From VAZQ01 sp050179645 (GTDB lineage Bacteria; Pseudomonadota; Alphaproteobacteria; Rhizobiales; Xanthobacteraceae): a DNA stretch of 64,000 nucleotides. The first letter of the stretch is position 1. The number at the start of each line of letters is the position of its first letter. The notes under the pieces were generated by a model. It was not told the origin of the DNA. It ran no database searches and saw nothing but the letters and a program-made list of their open reading frames with translations. Shown piece after piece: positions 1 through 8,327 of the stretch. The position numbers and the translations under genes were made by a program. The stretch lies in contig JBFXEX010000008.1 of NCBI GenBank assembly GCA_050179645.1, forward strand, positions 7,224 to 71,223, read 5' to 3'.

Positions 1-710
1 AGCGGCGGCCGGACGGCAGCGCGCGCATCCTGCTCGCCTATCTGTCGATCGGCGAAGCCGAGCGGTACCGCCCCTACTGGCGGCCGGAATGGTACGACAA
101 GACCAAGAAGCCCGCCTGGCTCGGCGACGTGAACCCGGACTGGGACGGCAACTACTTCGTCCAGTACTGGCAGCCGGCCTGGCAGAAGCTGATCTTCGGC
201 AGCCCGGAGAGCTACCTCGACACCATCATGGCGCAGGGCTTCGACGGCGTTTACCTCGACCGCGCCGACGCATTCCTCAACTGGGAAAAAACCCGGCCGA
301 CCGCGGAAGCCGACATGGCGGACTTCCTGCGGCGGCTGACGGACCATGCGCGCCAGCGCAATCCCGATTTCCTGGTCGTGATGCAGAACGCCGAAGAACT
401 GCTCGACCAACCGCAGGTGCTGGACGGCATCGACGGCATCGCCAAGGAGGACCTGTTCTTCGGAGTCGACCGGCCCGGAGCGGCGAACAATCCGAGCGAC
501 GTGGCGTTTTCGCTGAAGCAGTTGCGGATGGCGCGCGACGCCGGACGCAAGGTTCTGGTGGTCGAGTATCTGAGCGATCCGGTCAAATTGGCCGCAACCG
601 CGAAGCGCATCGTTGACAATAGGTTTGTGCCGTACTTCGCGCCGCGGCTGCTGAACTGCCTCAATCCGCCCGCCGTGCCGCTCCCTGCCCTGCCGCTTCC
701 CTGCCGTTAG
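1..710 (+). CDS. TM1410/GH114-like endo-alpha-1,4-polygalactosaminidase family protein, 3' part
   Basis: The 5' end lies outside the window; the reading frame is open from base 3 to the stop at 708-710, giving about 235 residues. The visible N-terminal part contains AYLSIGEAERYRPYW, followed by GFDGVYLDRADAF about 60 residues on. These are the two signature blocks of the TM1410/MJ1477 (GH114) TIM-barrel glycosidases, with Glu and Asp where the family has its acidic catalytic residues. Members are usually secreted and act on galactosaminogalactan-like polymers, but the substrate here is unknown. The C-terminus ends in a Pro/Leu-rich tail beyond the conserved domain. A signal peptide would be upstream of the window and cannot be checked. 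Family assignment is fairly sure, substrate is not. Confidence 0.8.
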   Translation, partial: RRPDGSARILLAYLSIGEAERYRPYWRPEWYDKTKKPAWLGDVNPDWDGNYFVQYWQPAWQKLIFGSPESYLDTIMAQGFDGVYLDRADAFLNWEKTRPTAEADMADFLRRLTDHARQRNPDFLVVMQNAEELLDQPQVLDGIDGIAKEDLFFGVDRPGAANNPSDVAFSLKQLRMARDAGRKVLVVEYLSDPVKLAATAKRIVDNRFVPYFAPRLLNCLNPPAVPLPALPLPCR

Positions 711-769
711 CGCCACTGCGTCAGAAGCGCCGCCACACGACGGTGGCCGCGGTCGCGGTCATTGTTGTT

Positions 770-917
770 ACGCCCTCTGCCCTTGCGGGAGAGGGCAGTA
801 CCGACATCTCAGCATCCTCGGATGGGTGAGGGGTAATCGCACGACGCCCCCTCACCCATCCTTTGTGTTGAACCGCTGCGTCTGCCCTCTCCCGCGAGGG
901 GAGAGGGCACGAGCACA
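770..917. repeat. Intergenic palindromic repeat element
   Basis: The 331-base gap before the GMC gene holds three hairpin-forming blocks: GCCCTCTGCCC...GGGAGAGGGC, then GATGGGTGAGGGG paired with CCCCTCACCCATC across a short spacer, then TGCCCTCTCCCGCGAGGGGAGAGGGCA. This CCCTCTCCC/CCCTCACCC arrangement is a common intergenic repeat of Bradyrhizobium-like genomes. No coding potential of its own; the rest of the gap (711-769 and 918-1041) shows nothing I recognise. Confidence 0.75.
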
Positions 918-1041
918 GCGGCCCTCGACTCCGCCACAATATTTCTGACGCAGTAAGTGTTAGGGCTGTTACCTCGTGTCACTTGGCACGACGGCACGAT
1001 CGTGCTCTCTCGCCGTATCCGAGCCCCGAAACGAGTCGCCA

Positions 1042-2856
1042 ATGTCGCCCCTTGGCCTGCCGACGGTCACCCTGCCGGAGCCGGAGACCGTCGACCTCAC
1101 CAAGCTCTATGACGTGCTGATCGTCGGCTCGGGGGCCGCCGGCGGCATGGCGGCACAAGTGCTCACCGCCCACGGCCTCGACGTGCTGATGCTGGAAGCC
1201 GGCCGGCAGGTTGACTTCGACGAAGAGGTCCGCTCGATGGAGTGGCCCTATCACCATCCGCGCCGCGGCAAGCTGCCGCCCGACACCTACGTGCTCGACG
1301 AAGCCGACTACAAGAAGCTCAAGCCGCCCTATGCGCAGAGCCTCGGCCGCTACACCAACGTGATGAACTGGCAGCAACTCGGCGAAGGCCCGGACTACAC
1401 CAAGAAATTCTTCGTCAACGAGAAGGACCATCCCTACACCGGCACCAACTTCTCGTGGGTGCGCTCGCGCGCGCTCGGCGGCAAGACCAACGTTTGGGGG
1501 CGTTTGGCGCTGCGGCTGTCCGATTACGACTTCAAGGCGGCGAGCCGCGACGGCTATGGCGACGACTGGCCGATCGAGTACGCCGACGTGGCACCGTATT
1601 ACGACCGGGTCGACCGTTATCTCGGCATCTCCGGGGTGACCGAGAACCTGCCGTGGCTTCCCGACTCGATCTATCAGCGGCCGATCAAGTTCAATCCGGC
1701 CGAGACCCACATGCGCGGCGCGCTGGCGCAGAAGAAGGGCTGGGTGGTCACGCCGTTCCGGCTCGGCGTCACCACCGACGGGCTGTCGCACAACAAGTAC
1801 CGCTCGCGCTGCTACGGCCGCGGCGCCTGCTTCCGCCGCGTCGGCGGCTGCGACATCCACGCGGCATTCGATTCGCCGACCGGACTGATCTATCCGGCCT
1901 GGGACACCGGCCACCTCGCGGTGCGCACCAACGCGACGGTGCACGAGGTACTGATGGACCCACAGACCGGCAGGGCGCGCGGCGTAGCGTTCATCGACAC
2001 GGCGACGCGCAAGTCCTACGAGGCCAAGGCGCGGGTCGTCGTGCTCGCGGCCTCGACGCTGGAATCGACCCGCATCCTGCTGCTGTCGAAATCGCGGCAG
2101 CACCCGCGGGGGCTCGCCAATTATTCCGGCCATCTCGGACACAATCTCTGCGAACACGTGCTCGGTCCGCGCGTGCACGGCATCTACAAGGACCGCATCG
2201 GCAAGGCGCGCAGCAACGACGACGGCCGCCCCGGCGGCTTCTACATTCCGCGCTTCCGCAACCTCGACGACAAGTCCAAGGGCAAGGACTTCATCCGCGG
2301 CTACGGCCTCGAAGGCTCGAGCGGCCAGGAGATGTTCCCCGAGGACGCGATGAAGCTCAACGGCTACGGCAAGGACTACAAGAAGAAGGTGCGCGATTAC
2401 GCCGGCGCATTCATCTACATGTACGGGCTCGGCGAGGTGCTGCCGCGCTACGAGAATAGGGTCGAACTCGATTCAAAGACGAAGGACACCTTCGGCATCC
2501 CGGTGCTGCGCTTCCACTACAAGTACGGCGACAACGAAAAGAAAATGTGCGCCGACATGACCGTGGCCATGCAGGAAGCCTTTGCGGCGTCAGGCTTCGA
2601 GATCACGCGCGTCGATCCCGATCCGCTGACCGAAGGCTCCTCGGTGCACGAGGTCGGCACCGCGCGCATGGGCCATGACCCCAAGACGTCGGTGCTCAAT
2701 TCGTTCCAGCAGGCGCATGACGTCAAGAACCTGTTCGTGGTGGACGGCGCGGGCTTCGTCTCCGCGGCCTGCCAGAATCCGACCTGGACCATCATGGCGC
2801 TGTGCTGGCGAAGCTGCGATTATCTGGTCGAAGAGCTGAAGCGGGGGCACCTGTGA
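1042..2856 (+). CDS. GMC family FAD-dependent oxidoreductase (gluconate 2-dehydrogenase large-subunit type)
   Basis: A 604-residue GMC flavoprotein. The FAD-binding GSGAAG motif is at about residues 29-34 (DVLIVGSGAAGG). The C-terminal part carries SSVHEVGTARMG, with the catalytic-base His near 536, and QNPTWT with the partner Asn near 579. It is expected to oxidise an alcohol or sugar and pass electrons to the respiratory chain rather than to oxygen, because the next gene encodes the matching small subunit. There is no export signal on this chain; in gluconate and sorbitol dehydrogenases the flavoprotein is exported together with the Tat-signal-bearing small subunit. ATG 1042 was chosen over an upstream GTG at 976 because the 22 extra residues are not family-like. 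No cytochrome c subunit follows, unlike the classical three-subunit enzyme. Substrate unknown. Confidence 0.88.
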   Translation: MSPLGLPTVTLPEPETVDLTKLYDVLIVGSGAAGGMAAQVLTAHGLDVLMLEAGRQVDFDEEVRSMEWPYHHPRRGKLPPDTYVLDEADYKKLKPPYAQSLGRYTNVMNWQQLGEGPDYTKKFFVNEKDHPYTGTNFSWVRSRALGGKTNVWGRLALRLSDYDFKAASRDGYGDDWPIEYADVAPYYDRVDRYLGISGVTENLPWLPDSIYQRPIKFNPAETHMRGALAQKKGWVVTPFRLGVTTDGLSHNKYRSRCYGRGACFRRVGGCDIHAAFDSPTGLIYPAWDTGHLAVRTNATVHEVLMDPQTGRARGVAFIDTATRKSYEAKARVVVLAASTLESTRILLLSKSRQHPRGLANYSGHLGHNLCEHVLGPRVHGIYKDRIGKARSNDDGRPGGFYIPRFRNLDDKSKGKDFIRGYGLEGSSGQEMFPEDAMKLNGYGKDYKKKVRDYAGAFIYMYGLGEVLPRYENRVELDSKTKDTFGIPVLRFHYKYGDNEKKMCADMTVAMQEAFAASGFEITRVDPDPLTEGSSVHEVGTARMGHDPKTSVLNSFQQAHDVKNLFVVDGAGFVSAACQNPTWTIMALCWRSCDYLVEELKRGHL

Positions 2857-2872
2857 TGCCGGAACGGAACGC

Positions 2873-3448
2873 ATGAGCGCCGACCATCCGATCACGCGCC
2901 GGCAGGCGATCCTGTCGGGCAGCGCCGCAGTTGCGGCCGCGGCATTGCCGGACGGCGCGTTGGCGCAGGTCAAAAAAGTCGCGCAGCCGGCGCTGCCGGC
3001 GGGCAAATTCCTTTCCGCCCGCGACCTTGCGATCCTCGACGAGGTGGCCGAACTGATCATTCCGGCGGATGCGCAATCGGGCGGCGCCAAGGCGGCGAAA
3101 TGCGCGCTCTTCATCGATGCGCGGCTCGCCGAGAGCATCGATCCAGTCTGGCGTCAAAGCTGGAAGGAAGACCTGCGCGAAATCGACGAAGTGTCGGCGC
3201 AGATGTTCGGCCGCGGATTTCTCGAGACCTCGCCGGCCGAACGGATCAAGCTGATGGACCGGATGTCGCGCAACGAAAACAAGAAGCCGCTCGAAGACAT
3301 CAACTATGCGTTCGGCACCATCAAGTGGTGGGTGGCGGAGGCCTACTACACGTCGCAGCTCGGCATCCACGACGAGCTAGAGTACCAGGGCAACATCTAC
3401 ATCGACGAATTTGCCGGCGACGACGTCACGCCGATCGACCGGACGTAG
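2873..3448 (+). CDS. Gluconate 2-dehydrogenase subunit 3 family protein, Tat signal
   Basis: A 191-residue protein that starts 16 bases after the GMC gene. The N-terminus ITRRQAILSG followed by an Ala-rich stretch and ALAQ is a twin-arginine signal peptide ending around residue 32. The remainder (LSARDLAILDEVAELIIPAD, then a Trp/Tyr-rich C-terminal half with KWWVAEAYYTS) matches the small gamma subunit of membrane-bound gluconate and related GMC dehydrogenases. Its role there is to stabilise and co-export the flavoprotein. Tight spacing and shared strand indicate one operon with the GMC gene. The two-gene pair without a cytochrome suggests that the electron acceptor is encoded elsewhere. Confidence 0.85.
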   Translation: MSADHPITRRQAILSGSAAVAAAALPDGALAQVKKVAQPALPAGKFLSARDLAILDEVAELIIPADAQSGGAKAAKCALFIDARLAESIDPVWRQSWKEDLREIDEVSAQMFGRGFLETSPAERIKLMDRMSRNENKKPLEDINYAFGTIKWWVAEAYYTSQLGIHDELEYQGNIYIDEFAGDDVTPIDRT

Positions 3449-3467
3449 CTTACCGCGGAACAACATC

Positions 3468-4352
3468 ATGGCCGAGAGCGAGATCGACGCCGTCCGCGCG
3501 CTCTTGAGCGCGAAGGCGCGGCCGGTCGGATGGGCCGAGCGGCGCGCCCGCATCGACGAGGTCGGCTCGGTCTGGCCGGTGGCGGACGACGTGCAGCTTG
3601 AAGCCGTCGACCTCGACGGCGTGCCGGGCGAATGGTCGATCGTACCGGGCAGCGATGCCTCGCGGGTGCTGATGTTCTTTCACGGCGGCGGCTACTGCTC
3701 CGGATCGGTCGTGAGCCATCGCCGCATGGTGACCGAGGCCGGCCGCGCCGCCGGCATGCGCACGCTCGCAGTCGCCTACCGGCTCGCGCCTGAGCATCCG
3801 TTCCCGGCGGCGATCGAAGACGCGCTCACGGCCTGGCGTTGTCTCGGCAAGCTCGGCATCGCGCCGGAGCACACCGCGGTCGGCGGCGACAGCGCCGGAG
3901 GCGGACTGACGCTCGCGCTGACCATGGCACTTCGCGACGCTAAACAGGCCTTGCCGGGATGCCTCTGGCTGGCGTCGCCCTGGACCGATCTGACGATGTC
4001 GGGCGACACGCTTGCCTCCAAGGATGCGGTCGACCCTCTCATTCACAAACCCTATCTGGAAGAACTGCGCGACGCCTACCTGCCGCCCGGCATCGATCGG
4101 CGCCACCCGCGAGTCTCACCGCTGTTCGCCGATCTGCATGGCCTGCCGCCGACACTGATCCAGGTCGGCTCGTGCGAGACGCTGCTCGCTGATTCCACCC
4201 GACTAGCCACCGCTGCCGGCGCGGCCGACGTGCCGGTGACGCTGGAGATTTGGCCGCACATGATCCATGCATGGCCGATGTGGAACGCCAGGCTCGAGCC
4301 GGGCCGCCGCGCGCTGGTAAACGCCGGCGCATTCATCCGGCAGCATCTTTGA
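3468..4352 (+). CDS. Alpha/beta hydrolase, hormone-sensitive-lipase (family IV) esterase
   Basis: 294 residues from ATG 3468. The oxyanion motif HGGG is at 72-75 and the nucleophile motif GDSAGG at 140-145 (Ser142), which together define the HSL/family IV esterases. A late WPHMIHAW supplies the His. The acidic member seems to be in GSCETLLAD, where the family usually has GxxDxLxD, so Glu stands where Asp is usual; this is from inspection only. No signal peptide, so probably a cytoplasmic short-chain ester or lactone hydrolase. It follows the GMC pair by about 20 bases and precedes the CMD-like gene, consistent with a catabolic run in which an oxidised product is hydrolysed. An upstream in-frame start at 3411 would overlap the previous gene and is less likely. 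Confidence 0.85.
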   Translation: MAESEIDAVRALLSAKARPVGWAERRARIDEVGSVWPVADDVQLEAVDLDGVPGEWSIVPGSDASRVLMFFHGGGYCSGSVVSHRRMVTEAGRAAGMRTLAVAYRLAPEHPFPAAIEDALTAWRCLGKLGIAPEHTAVGGDSAGGGLTLALTMALRDAKQALPGCLWLASPWTDLTMSGDTLASKDAVDPLIHKPYLEELRDAYLPPGIDRRHPRVSPLFADLHGLPPTLIQVGSCETLLADSTRLATAAGAADVPVTLEIWPHMIHAWPMWNARLEPGRRALVNAGAFIRQHL

Positions 4353-4464
4353 CCCCAGTTGCGGCCGCGCAATCGCGTGCGGCCACGCATGGCATCCCGG
4401 CCGGACCGGCGCTGGTCAGCGGCCGATTTCTTCGCTAAACCATTGACAATAGAGGGGAAGCACC

Positions 4465-4863
4465 ATGGACGAGGAACGCCTTCAGCGCGGCAGGCAGATC
4501 CGCGAGCAGGTCCTGGGCGCGGCACATACGGCCCGCGGCGCCCGGAACCGCACAGCGTTCAACGCAGAATTCCAGGACTTCCTGATGGAATATGCCTGGG
4601 GCTCGGTATGGGCGCGGCCGGGCCTCGACTTCAAGACCCGCAGCATGATCACCATCGCGACGCTGGTCGGCATGGGCAAGCTCGATGAACTCAAGCTGCA
4701 CTTCCGCGCCACCGCCAATACCGGGGTGTCCCGCGACGAGGTGAAGGAAATCCTGATGCATTCGGCGATCTATGCCGGCGTCCCGGCGGCGTTCGGCGCA
4801 TTCCAGGTCGCGGCACAGATCTTCGACGAAATGGATAAAGAAGCCGCGGCGGCGAAAGGCTGA
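4465..4863 (+). CDS. Carboxymuconolactone decarboxylase family protein (PcaC-like)
   Basis: A 132-residue single-domain protein, the length of gamma-carboxymuconolactone decarboxylases. The core reads SMITIATLVGMGKLDELKLH, then ATANTGVSRDEVKEILMHSA, then IYAGVPAAFGAF, matching the alpha-helical PcaC fold including the conserved His. It has no CxxC pair, so it is not an AhpD-type alkylhydroperoxidase. A purine-rich RBS (AGAGGGGAAG) sits just upstream of ATG. It lies 7 bases before the LLM oxidoreductase, so the two are probably co-translated. Many CMD-like proteins outside beta-ketoadipate clusters have unknown substrates, and no other pca genes are present, so a role in protocatechuate breakdown is not supported. 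Confidence 0.85.
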   Translation: MDEERLQRGRQIREQVLGAAHTARGARNRTAFNAEFQDFLMEYAWGSVWARPGLDFKTRSMITIATLVGMGKLDELKLHFRATANTGVSRDEVKEILMHSAIYAGVPAAFGAFQVAAQIFDEMDKEAAAAKG

Positions 4864-4870
4864 GACTACG

Positions 4871-5914
4871 ATGAAGCTCTCAATGGCTTCGCTGGGCGGC
4901 GAACCCGGCACGCGCTATCTCGATCAACTGAAACTTGCCGAACTGCTCGGCTTCCACGCCTTCTTCCACAACGACAAGAAATGGGCCCGCGACGTTTTTG
5001 CCCGGCTCGGCGCCGCCACCCAGTGCACCAGCCGGCTCGGGCTTGGCACCAGCGTGATCGATCCATACACGCGCCACGCCGCACTCTTGGCGCAAGCGAC
5101 CGCCACGCTCGCCGAGATGGCGCCAGGCCGCTTCCGCGTCATCATGGGTTCGGGCAGCCACTTCGAGACGCTGCCGGGTTACGGCAGCCCGAAGCCCGTC
5201 GCGGGCCTGCGCGAGGCCACCGACCTGATGCGGCGGTTGTGGCGCGGCGAGAAGGTGACGATCAACGGCGAGGTGGTGAAGTTCAAGGACGGCGCGCTCG
5301 ACTGGAAGCCGACCGCCGTGCCGCCGCTTTATATCGCCAGCCGCGGCCCGCAGATTCTCAAGCTCGCCGGACAGGTTGCCGACGGCGTGCTGATCGGCAG
5401 CTTTGCGACGCCGACCGGCATCGCCTACGCCAAGCAGCATATCCAGGGCGGCCTGGAGGCGTCGAAACGCGACTGGAAGGACATCCGGCTGTGCGCCTGG
5501 CTCTATGTGTCGGTGCTGGAGCGCGAGGACGATCCGGTTCCCGAAGGCATCCGCCGCGGCGTGAGCTTCGCGTTCTGGTCAAGCCGCAAGGTGCTGGGCG
5601 GGATGGCCCACAAGCTTGCACCCGACATGACGCCGGAGTTCCGCACCTTCGTGCGCGAGGCGCCGCACGAATGGTCAGGCCCGGTCATGGACGAGTTGCG
5701 CCGGCTGATTCCGCGCGGGATCATCGACAGCCTTGCGCTGGTCGGCACCGCGCCGCAGATCGTGACCCGGCTTAAGGCGCTCGCCGCTGCGGGCGTGCAG
5801 GAAATCGTGATCTGGCCGTTCCCGGCACAGGGGCAGGACACCGAGGATTTCATGTTCAAGCTCGCCAAAGACGTGCTGCCGCATTTCTCCGAGCGGCCGA
5901 CGCGGGCGGCCTGA
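4871..5914 (+). CDS. LLM-class F420-dependent oxidoreductase (luciferase-like)
   Basis: 347 residues with the bacterial luciferase-like TIM-barrel fold. Signature stretches are SRLGLGTSVIDPYTRHAALLA near the start and FRVIMGSGSH (about residues 90-100), followed by DLMRRLWRGEKVTINGEVVKF and PPLYIASRGPQILKLAGQVADGVL, typical of the MER/F420-glucose-6-phosphate-dehydrogenase subclass. FMN-dependent relatives exist, but location immediately upstream of a complete F420 biosynthetic set makes F420 the likely cofactor. It would carry out hydride transfer to or from an unidentified substrate in the cytoplasm. ATG 4871 follows the CMD-like stop by 7 bases; 19 bases separate its stop from cofE. This is the only candidate F420-using enzyme in the window. 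Confidence 0.85.
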   Translation: MKLSMASLGGEPGTRYLDQLKLAELLGFHAFFHNDKKWARDVFARLGAATQCTSRLGLGTSVIDPYTRHAALLAQATATLAEMAPGRFRVIMGSGSHFETLPGYGSPKPVAGLREATDLMRRLWRGEKVTINGEVVKFKDGALDWKPTAVPPLYIASRGPQILKLAGQVADGVLIGSFATPTGIAYAKQHIQGGLEASKRDWKDIRLCAWLYVSVLEREDDPVPEGIRRGVSFAFWSSRKVLGGMAHKLAPDMTPEFRTFVREAPHEWSGPVMDELRRLIPRGIIDSLALVGTAPQIVTRLKALAAAGVQEIVIWPFPAQGQDTEDFMFKLAKDVLPHFSERPTRAA

Positions 5915-5933
5915 GCGGCGGACGGCCGCGGTC

Positions 5934-6695
5934 ATGCCAGTCACTCTCATCGCGATTCCGAACATTCCGAGGTTGCAGCCGGGTGACGATCTCGCTGCGG
6001 CGCTGATCGTCGCGTGCGAAGCCGCAGGGCTCGCGCTCGCCGACCAGGACGTTCTTGTCGTCGCGCAGAAGATCGTCTCCAAGACCGAAGGCCGTTATGT
6101 TGATCTGGCGACGGTCGAGCCGTCAGAACGCGCGCACAAGCTCGCCGTGGAAGTCGACAAGGATCCGCGCCTGGTCGAGGTGATCCTGCGCGAATCGCGC
6201 GACGTGGTGCGCCACCGACCCGGCGTGCTGATCGTCGAGCACCGCCTCGGCTTCATCATGGCGAACGCGGGCGTCGATCGCTCCAACATCGATCCGGCAG
6301 CGGGCGAGGAGCCGATGCTGCTGCTGCCGGAAAATCCGGACGCCTCGGCGGCCGCGCTGCGCGACCGCCTTGCCGCGCACTTTCGCTGCTCGCTTGCCGT
6401 GATCGTAAGCGACAGCTGGGGCCGAGCCTGGCGGCGCGGCACCGTCGGCGTTGCGCTCGGCGCCGCCGGCCTGCCGGCGCTGCTCGACATGCGCGGCCAG
6501 CCGGACCTCTACGGCCGCGCGCTGCGGGTAACGCAAACCGGTTTCGCCGACGAGATTGCCGCCGCCGCCTCGCTGGTGATGGGAGAATCGGACGAGGCGC
6601 AGCCGGCCGTCCTGGTGCGCGGCCTAAGCTGGAGCAGTCCCGAAACGCCAGCCGCCAGCCTCGTCCGCCCCGCCGCCGAGGACTTGTTCCGTTGA
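5934..6695 (+). CDS. cofE: Coenzyme F420-0:L-glutamate ligase
   Basis: 253 residues, the size of archaeal CofE and of the N-terminal half of mycobacterial FbiB. It adds L-glutamates to F420-0 using GTP. Recognisable stretches are LADQDVLVVAQKIVSKTEGR near the N-terminus, then GFIMANAGVDRSNIDP, LIVEHR just before it, and VIVSDSWGRAWRRGTVGVAL (metal/GTP region). The C-terminal FMN-reductase domain of FbiB, which reduces dehydro-F420-0 in mycobacteria, is absent. The stop overlaps the TTG start of cofD by 4 bases (TTGA), indicating translational coupling. Confidence 0.93.
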   Translation: MPVTLIAIPNIPRLQPGDDLAAALIVACEAAGLALADQDVLVVAQKIVSKTEGRYVDLATVEPSERAHKLAVEVDKDPRLVEVILRESRDVVRHRPGVLIVEHRLGFIMANAGVDRSNIDPAAGEEPMLLLPENPDASAAALRDRLAAHFRCSLAVIVSDSWGRAWRRGTVGVALGAAGLPALLDMRGQPDLYGRALRVTQTGFADEIAAAASLVMGESDEAQPAVLVRGLSWSSPETPAASLVRPAAEDLFR

Positions 6696-7666
6696 CGAAG
6701 AACGTGCCGCCCCGCGTGGTTGCGCTGTCCGGCGGCGTCGGCGGCGCCAAGCTTGCGCTCGGCTTGAGCCGCGTGCTGCCGCCCGGCGAACTGCTTGTGG
6801 TCGCCAACACCGGCGACGACTTCGAGCATCTCGGCCTGTCGATCTCGCCCGACATCGATACGCTGATGTACGCGCTCGCCGGGCTCGACGATCGCAAGCG
6901 CGGCTGGGGCCGGCGCGACGAGACCTGGAAATTCATGACCGCACTTGCGGCTCTCGGCGGCGAGACCTGGTTTCAGCTTGGCGACGGCGACCTCGCCACC
7001 CATGTCGAGCGCACGCGACGGCTGGCAGCGGGCGAAAGCCTGTCGGCCATCACCGCCGACTTCTGCCGCCTGCTCGGCATCGCAACTCGCGTCGTGCCGA
7101 TGACCGACGACCGGGTGCGCACGCGGGTGCGCACACCGCAAGGCTGGCTCGACTTTCAGGACTATTTCGTGCGCCGGCGCTGCGAGCCGGCGGTGCTTGA
7201 GTTGCGTTACGATGGCGCGCGCGATGCGCGCTTGCATCCGGCCGCAGTTGCGGCCTTGCAGGACATCAACTTGCGCGCCGTGATCATTTGCCCCTCCAAC
7301 CCGTTCATCAGCATCGAGCCGATCCTGTCCGTTCCCGGAATGCGCGAAGCGCTGAAGGCATGTCCCGCATCCGTGGTGGCGGTGTCGCCGATCATCGGCG
7401 GCCGCGCCGTCAAAGGGCCGACCGCGAAGATGATGTCCGAGCTCGGGCTTCCCGCGACGGCTGCGGCGGTCGCGCGGCATTATGGCGATCTGCTCGACGG
7501 CTACGTGCTCGATCACGCAGATGCGGCATGCGCGGCCGAGCTTGGCATTTCGGCGACGATGGCGCATACGCTGATGCTGACGCTCAAGGATCGAGACCGG
7601 TTGGCGCGCGAAGTGCTCGCCGCCGCCGATCGGCTTTCGGAGGCACGGCATGCAAGGCCGCGGTAG
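6692..7666 (+). CDS. cofD: 2-phospho-L-lactate transferase (F420-0 synthase)
   Basis: 324 residues; CofD/FbiA transfers the phospho-lactyl (or phosphoglyceryl/phosphoenolpyruvyl) group from the GDP-activated donor to the deazaflavin Fo. Seen: LSGGVGGAKLALGL at the N-terminus, VVANTGDDFEHLGLSISPD, GWGRRDETW, FQLGDGDLATH, and a C-terminal SPIIGGRAVKGPTAKMM, all family hallmarks in the expected order. It starts at TTG 6692 within the cofE stop; GTG 6704 is an alternative start four codons in. The stop overlaps the cofC start by 17 bases. Length and motif content are normal. Confidence 0.94.
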   Translation: MTKNVPPRVVALSGGVGGAKLALGLSRVLPPGELLVVANTGDDFEHLGLSISPDIDTLMYALAGLDDRKRGWGRRDETWKFMTALAALGGETWFQLGDGDLATHVERTRRLAAGESLSAITADFCRLLGIATRVVPMTDDRVRTRVRTPQGWLDFQDYFVRRRCEPAVLELRYDGARDARLHPAAVAALQDINLRAVIICPSNPFISIEPILSVPGMREALKACPASVVAVSPIIGGRAVKGPTAKMMSELGLPATAAAVARHYGDLLDGYVLDHADAACAAELGISATMAHTLMLTLKDRDRLAREVLAAADRLSEARHARPR

Positions 7667-8327
7667 GTTCTGCGCCGTAGTGCCGTTCAAGGGGACCGCG
7701 CAGGTCAAGCAGCGGCTCGCCGCGGCACTGACGCCGCCGCAACGGCAGGCGCTCGCCCTGGCGATGCTCGGCGATGTGCTGCAAACGCTCTCGGCGGTCG
7801 ACGAGCTTCGCGGCGTGCTGCTGGTGACCACCGATCCCGAAGCGATCACGCTGGCGGCGCAGTTCGGCGCGGAGGTTTCCTCGGATCACGCCCACGAGGG
7901 TCACACCGGCGCGGTGATGGGCGCCGCGAGCCAGTTGGCGGCGGAGGGCGTTGGCCTGATGACGGTGCCGGGCGACATCCCGCTGGTCGCGCCGGACGAC
8001 ATCCGTGAGCTTCTCGACGCACATGCTCCGGCGGCCGGCTTCACCATCGCGCCGGCGCACGACGAACTAGGCTCCAACGCAGTGCTGTGCACGCCGGCGA
8101 ACGCCGCGCCGCTGCGGTTCGGCGACAACAGCTTCTTTCCGCATCTCGCAGCCGCGAGGGCACACGGCATCGAGCCGCGCGTCGTCCGGCTGCCGCGGAT
8201 CGCGCTCGACATCGACACGCCCCAGGACCTGACGCAGTTCCTGCTGACGCCGTCGCAGACCCGGTCGCGCGCGCTGCTGGATCGCTGGGGCGTGCGCGCC
8301 GCCTGTCAGGAAAGGGCGACCGCATGA
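7650..8327 (+). CDS. cofC: 2-phospho-L-lactate (or 3-phosphoglycerate/PEP) guanylyltransferase
   Basis: 225 residues with the nucleotidyltransferase fold of CofC/FbiD. It opens with CAVVPFKGTAQVKQRL (GTP-binding loop, usually PxKxxxxxKxRL) and continues through LRGVLLVTTDPEA, GLMTVPGDIPLVAPDDI (the metal-binding aspartate region) and LPRIALDIDTPQDL. It makes the GDP-activated three-carbon donor used by CofD. Bacterial homologues differ in donor (phospholactate, PEP or 3-phosphoglycerate), and I cannot settle which from inspection. It overlaps fbiC by ATGA at 8324-8327. A C-terminal extension of about 20 residues (PSQTRSRALLDRW onward) lies beyond the core. Confidence 0.92.
   Translation: MQGRGRFCAVVPFKGTAQVKQRLAAALTPPQRQALALAMLGDVLQTLSAVDELRGVLLVTTDPEAITLAAQFGAEVSSDHAHEGHTGAVMGAASQLAAEGVGLMTVPGDIPLVAPDDIRELLDAHAPAAGFTIAPAHDELGSNAVLCTPANAAPLRFGDNSFFPHLAAARAHGIEPRVVRLPRIALDIDTPQDLTQFLLTPSQTRSRALLDRWGVRAACQERATA

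Noticed and set aside
976..1041. GTG start adding 22 residues to the GMC oxidoreductase
   Set aside because: The extra residues are not like family N-termini, and ATG 1042 gives a normal start shortly before the FAD-binding strand.
979..2178. Long open frames antisense to the GMC gene and, likewise, opposite most other genes (for example 26613-27650, 31242-33140, 41307-42317)
   Set aside because: They are Arg/Ala/His/Gln-rich shadows of real genes in GC-rich DNA, with no domain or RBS support.
4465..4863. PcaC function in a beta-ketoadipate pathway
   Set aside because: No other protocatechuate genes are present; the family includes many proteins of other function.
5934..6695. CofE as a truncated FbiB
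   Set aside because: 253 residues is the normal length of single-domain CofE; there is no remnant of the reductase domain and cofD follows immediately.
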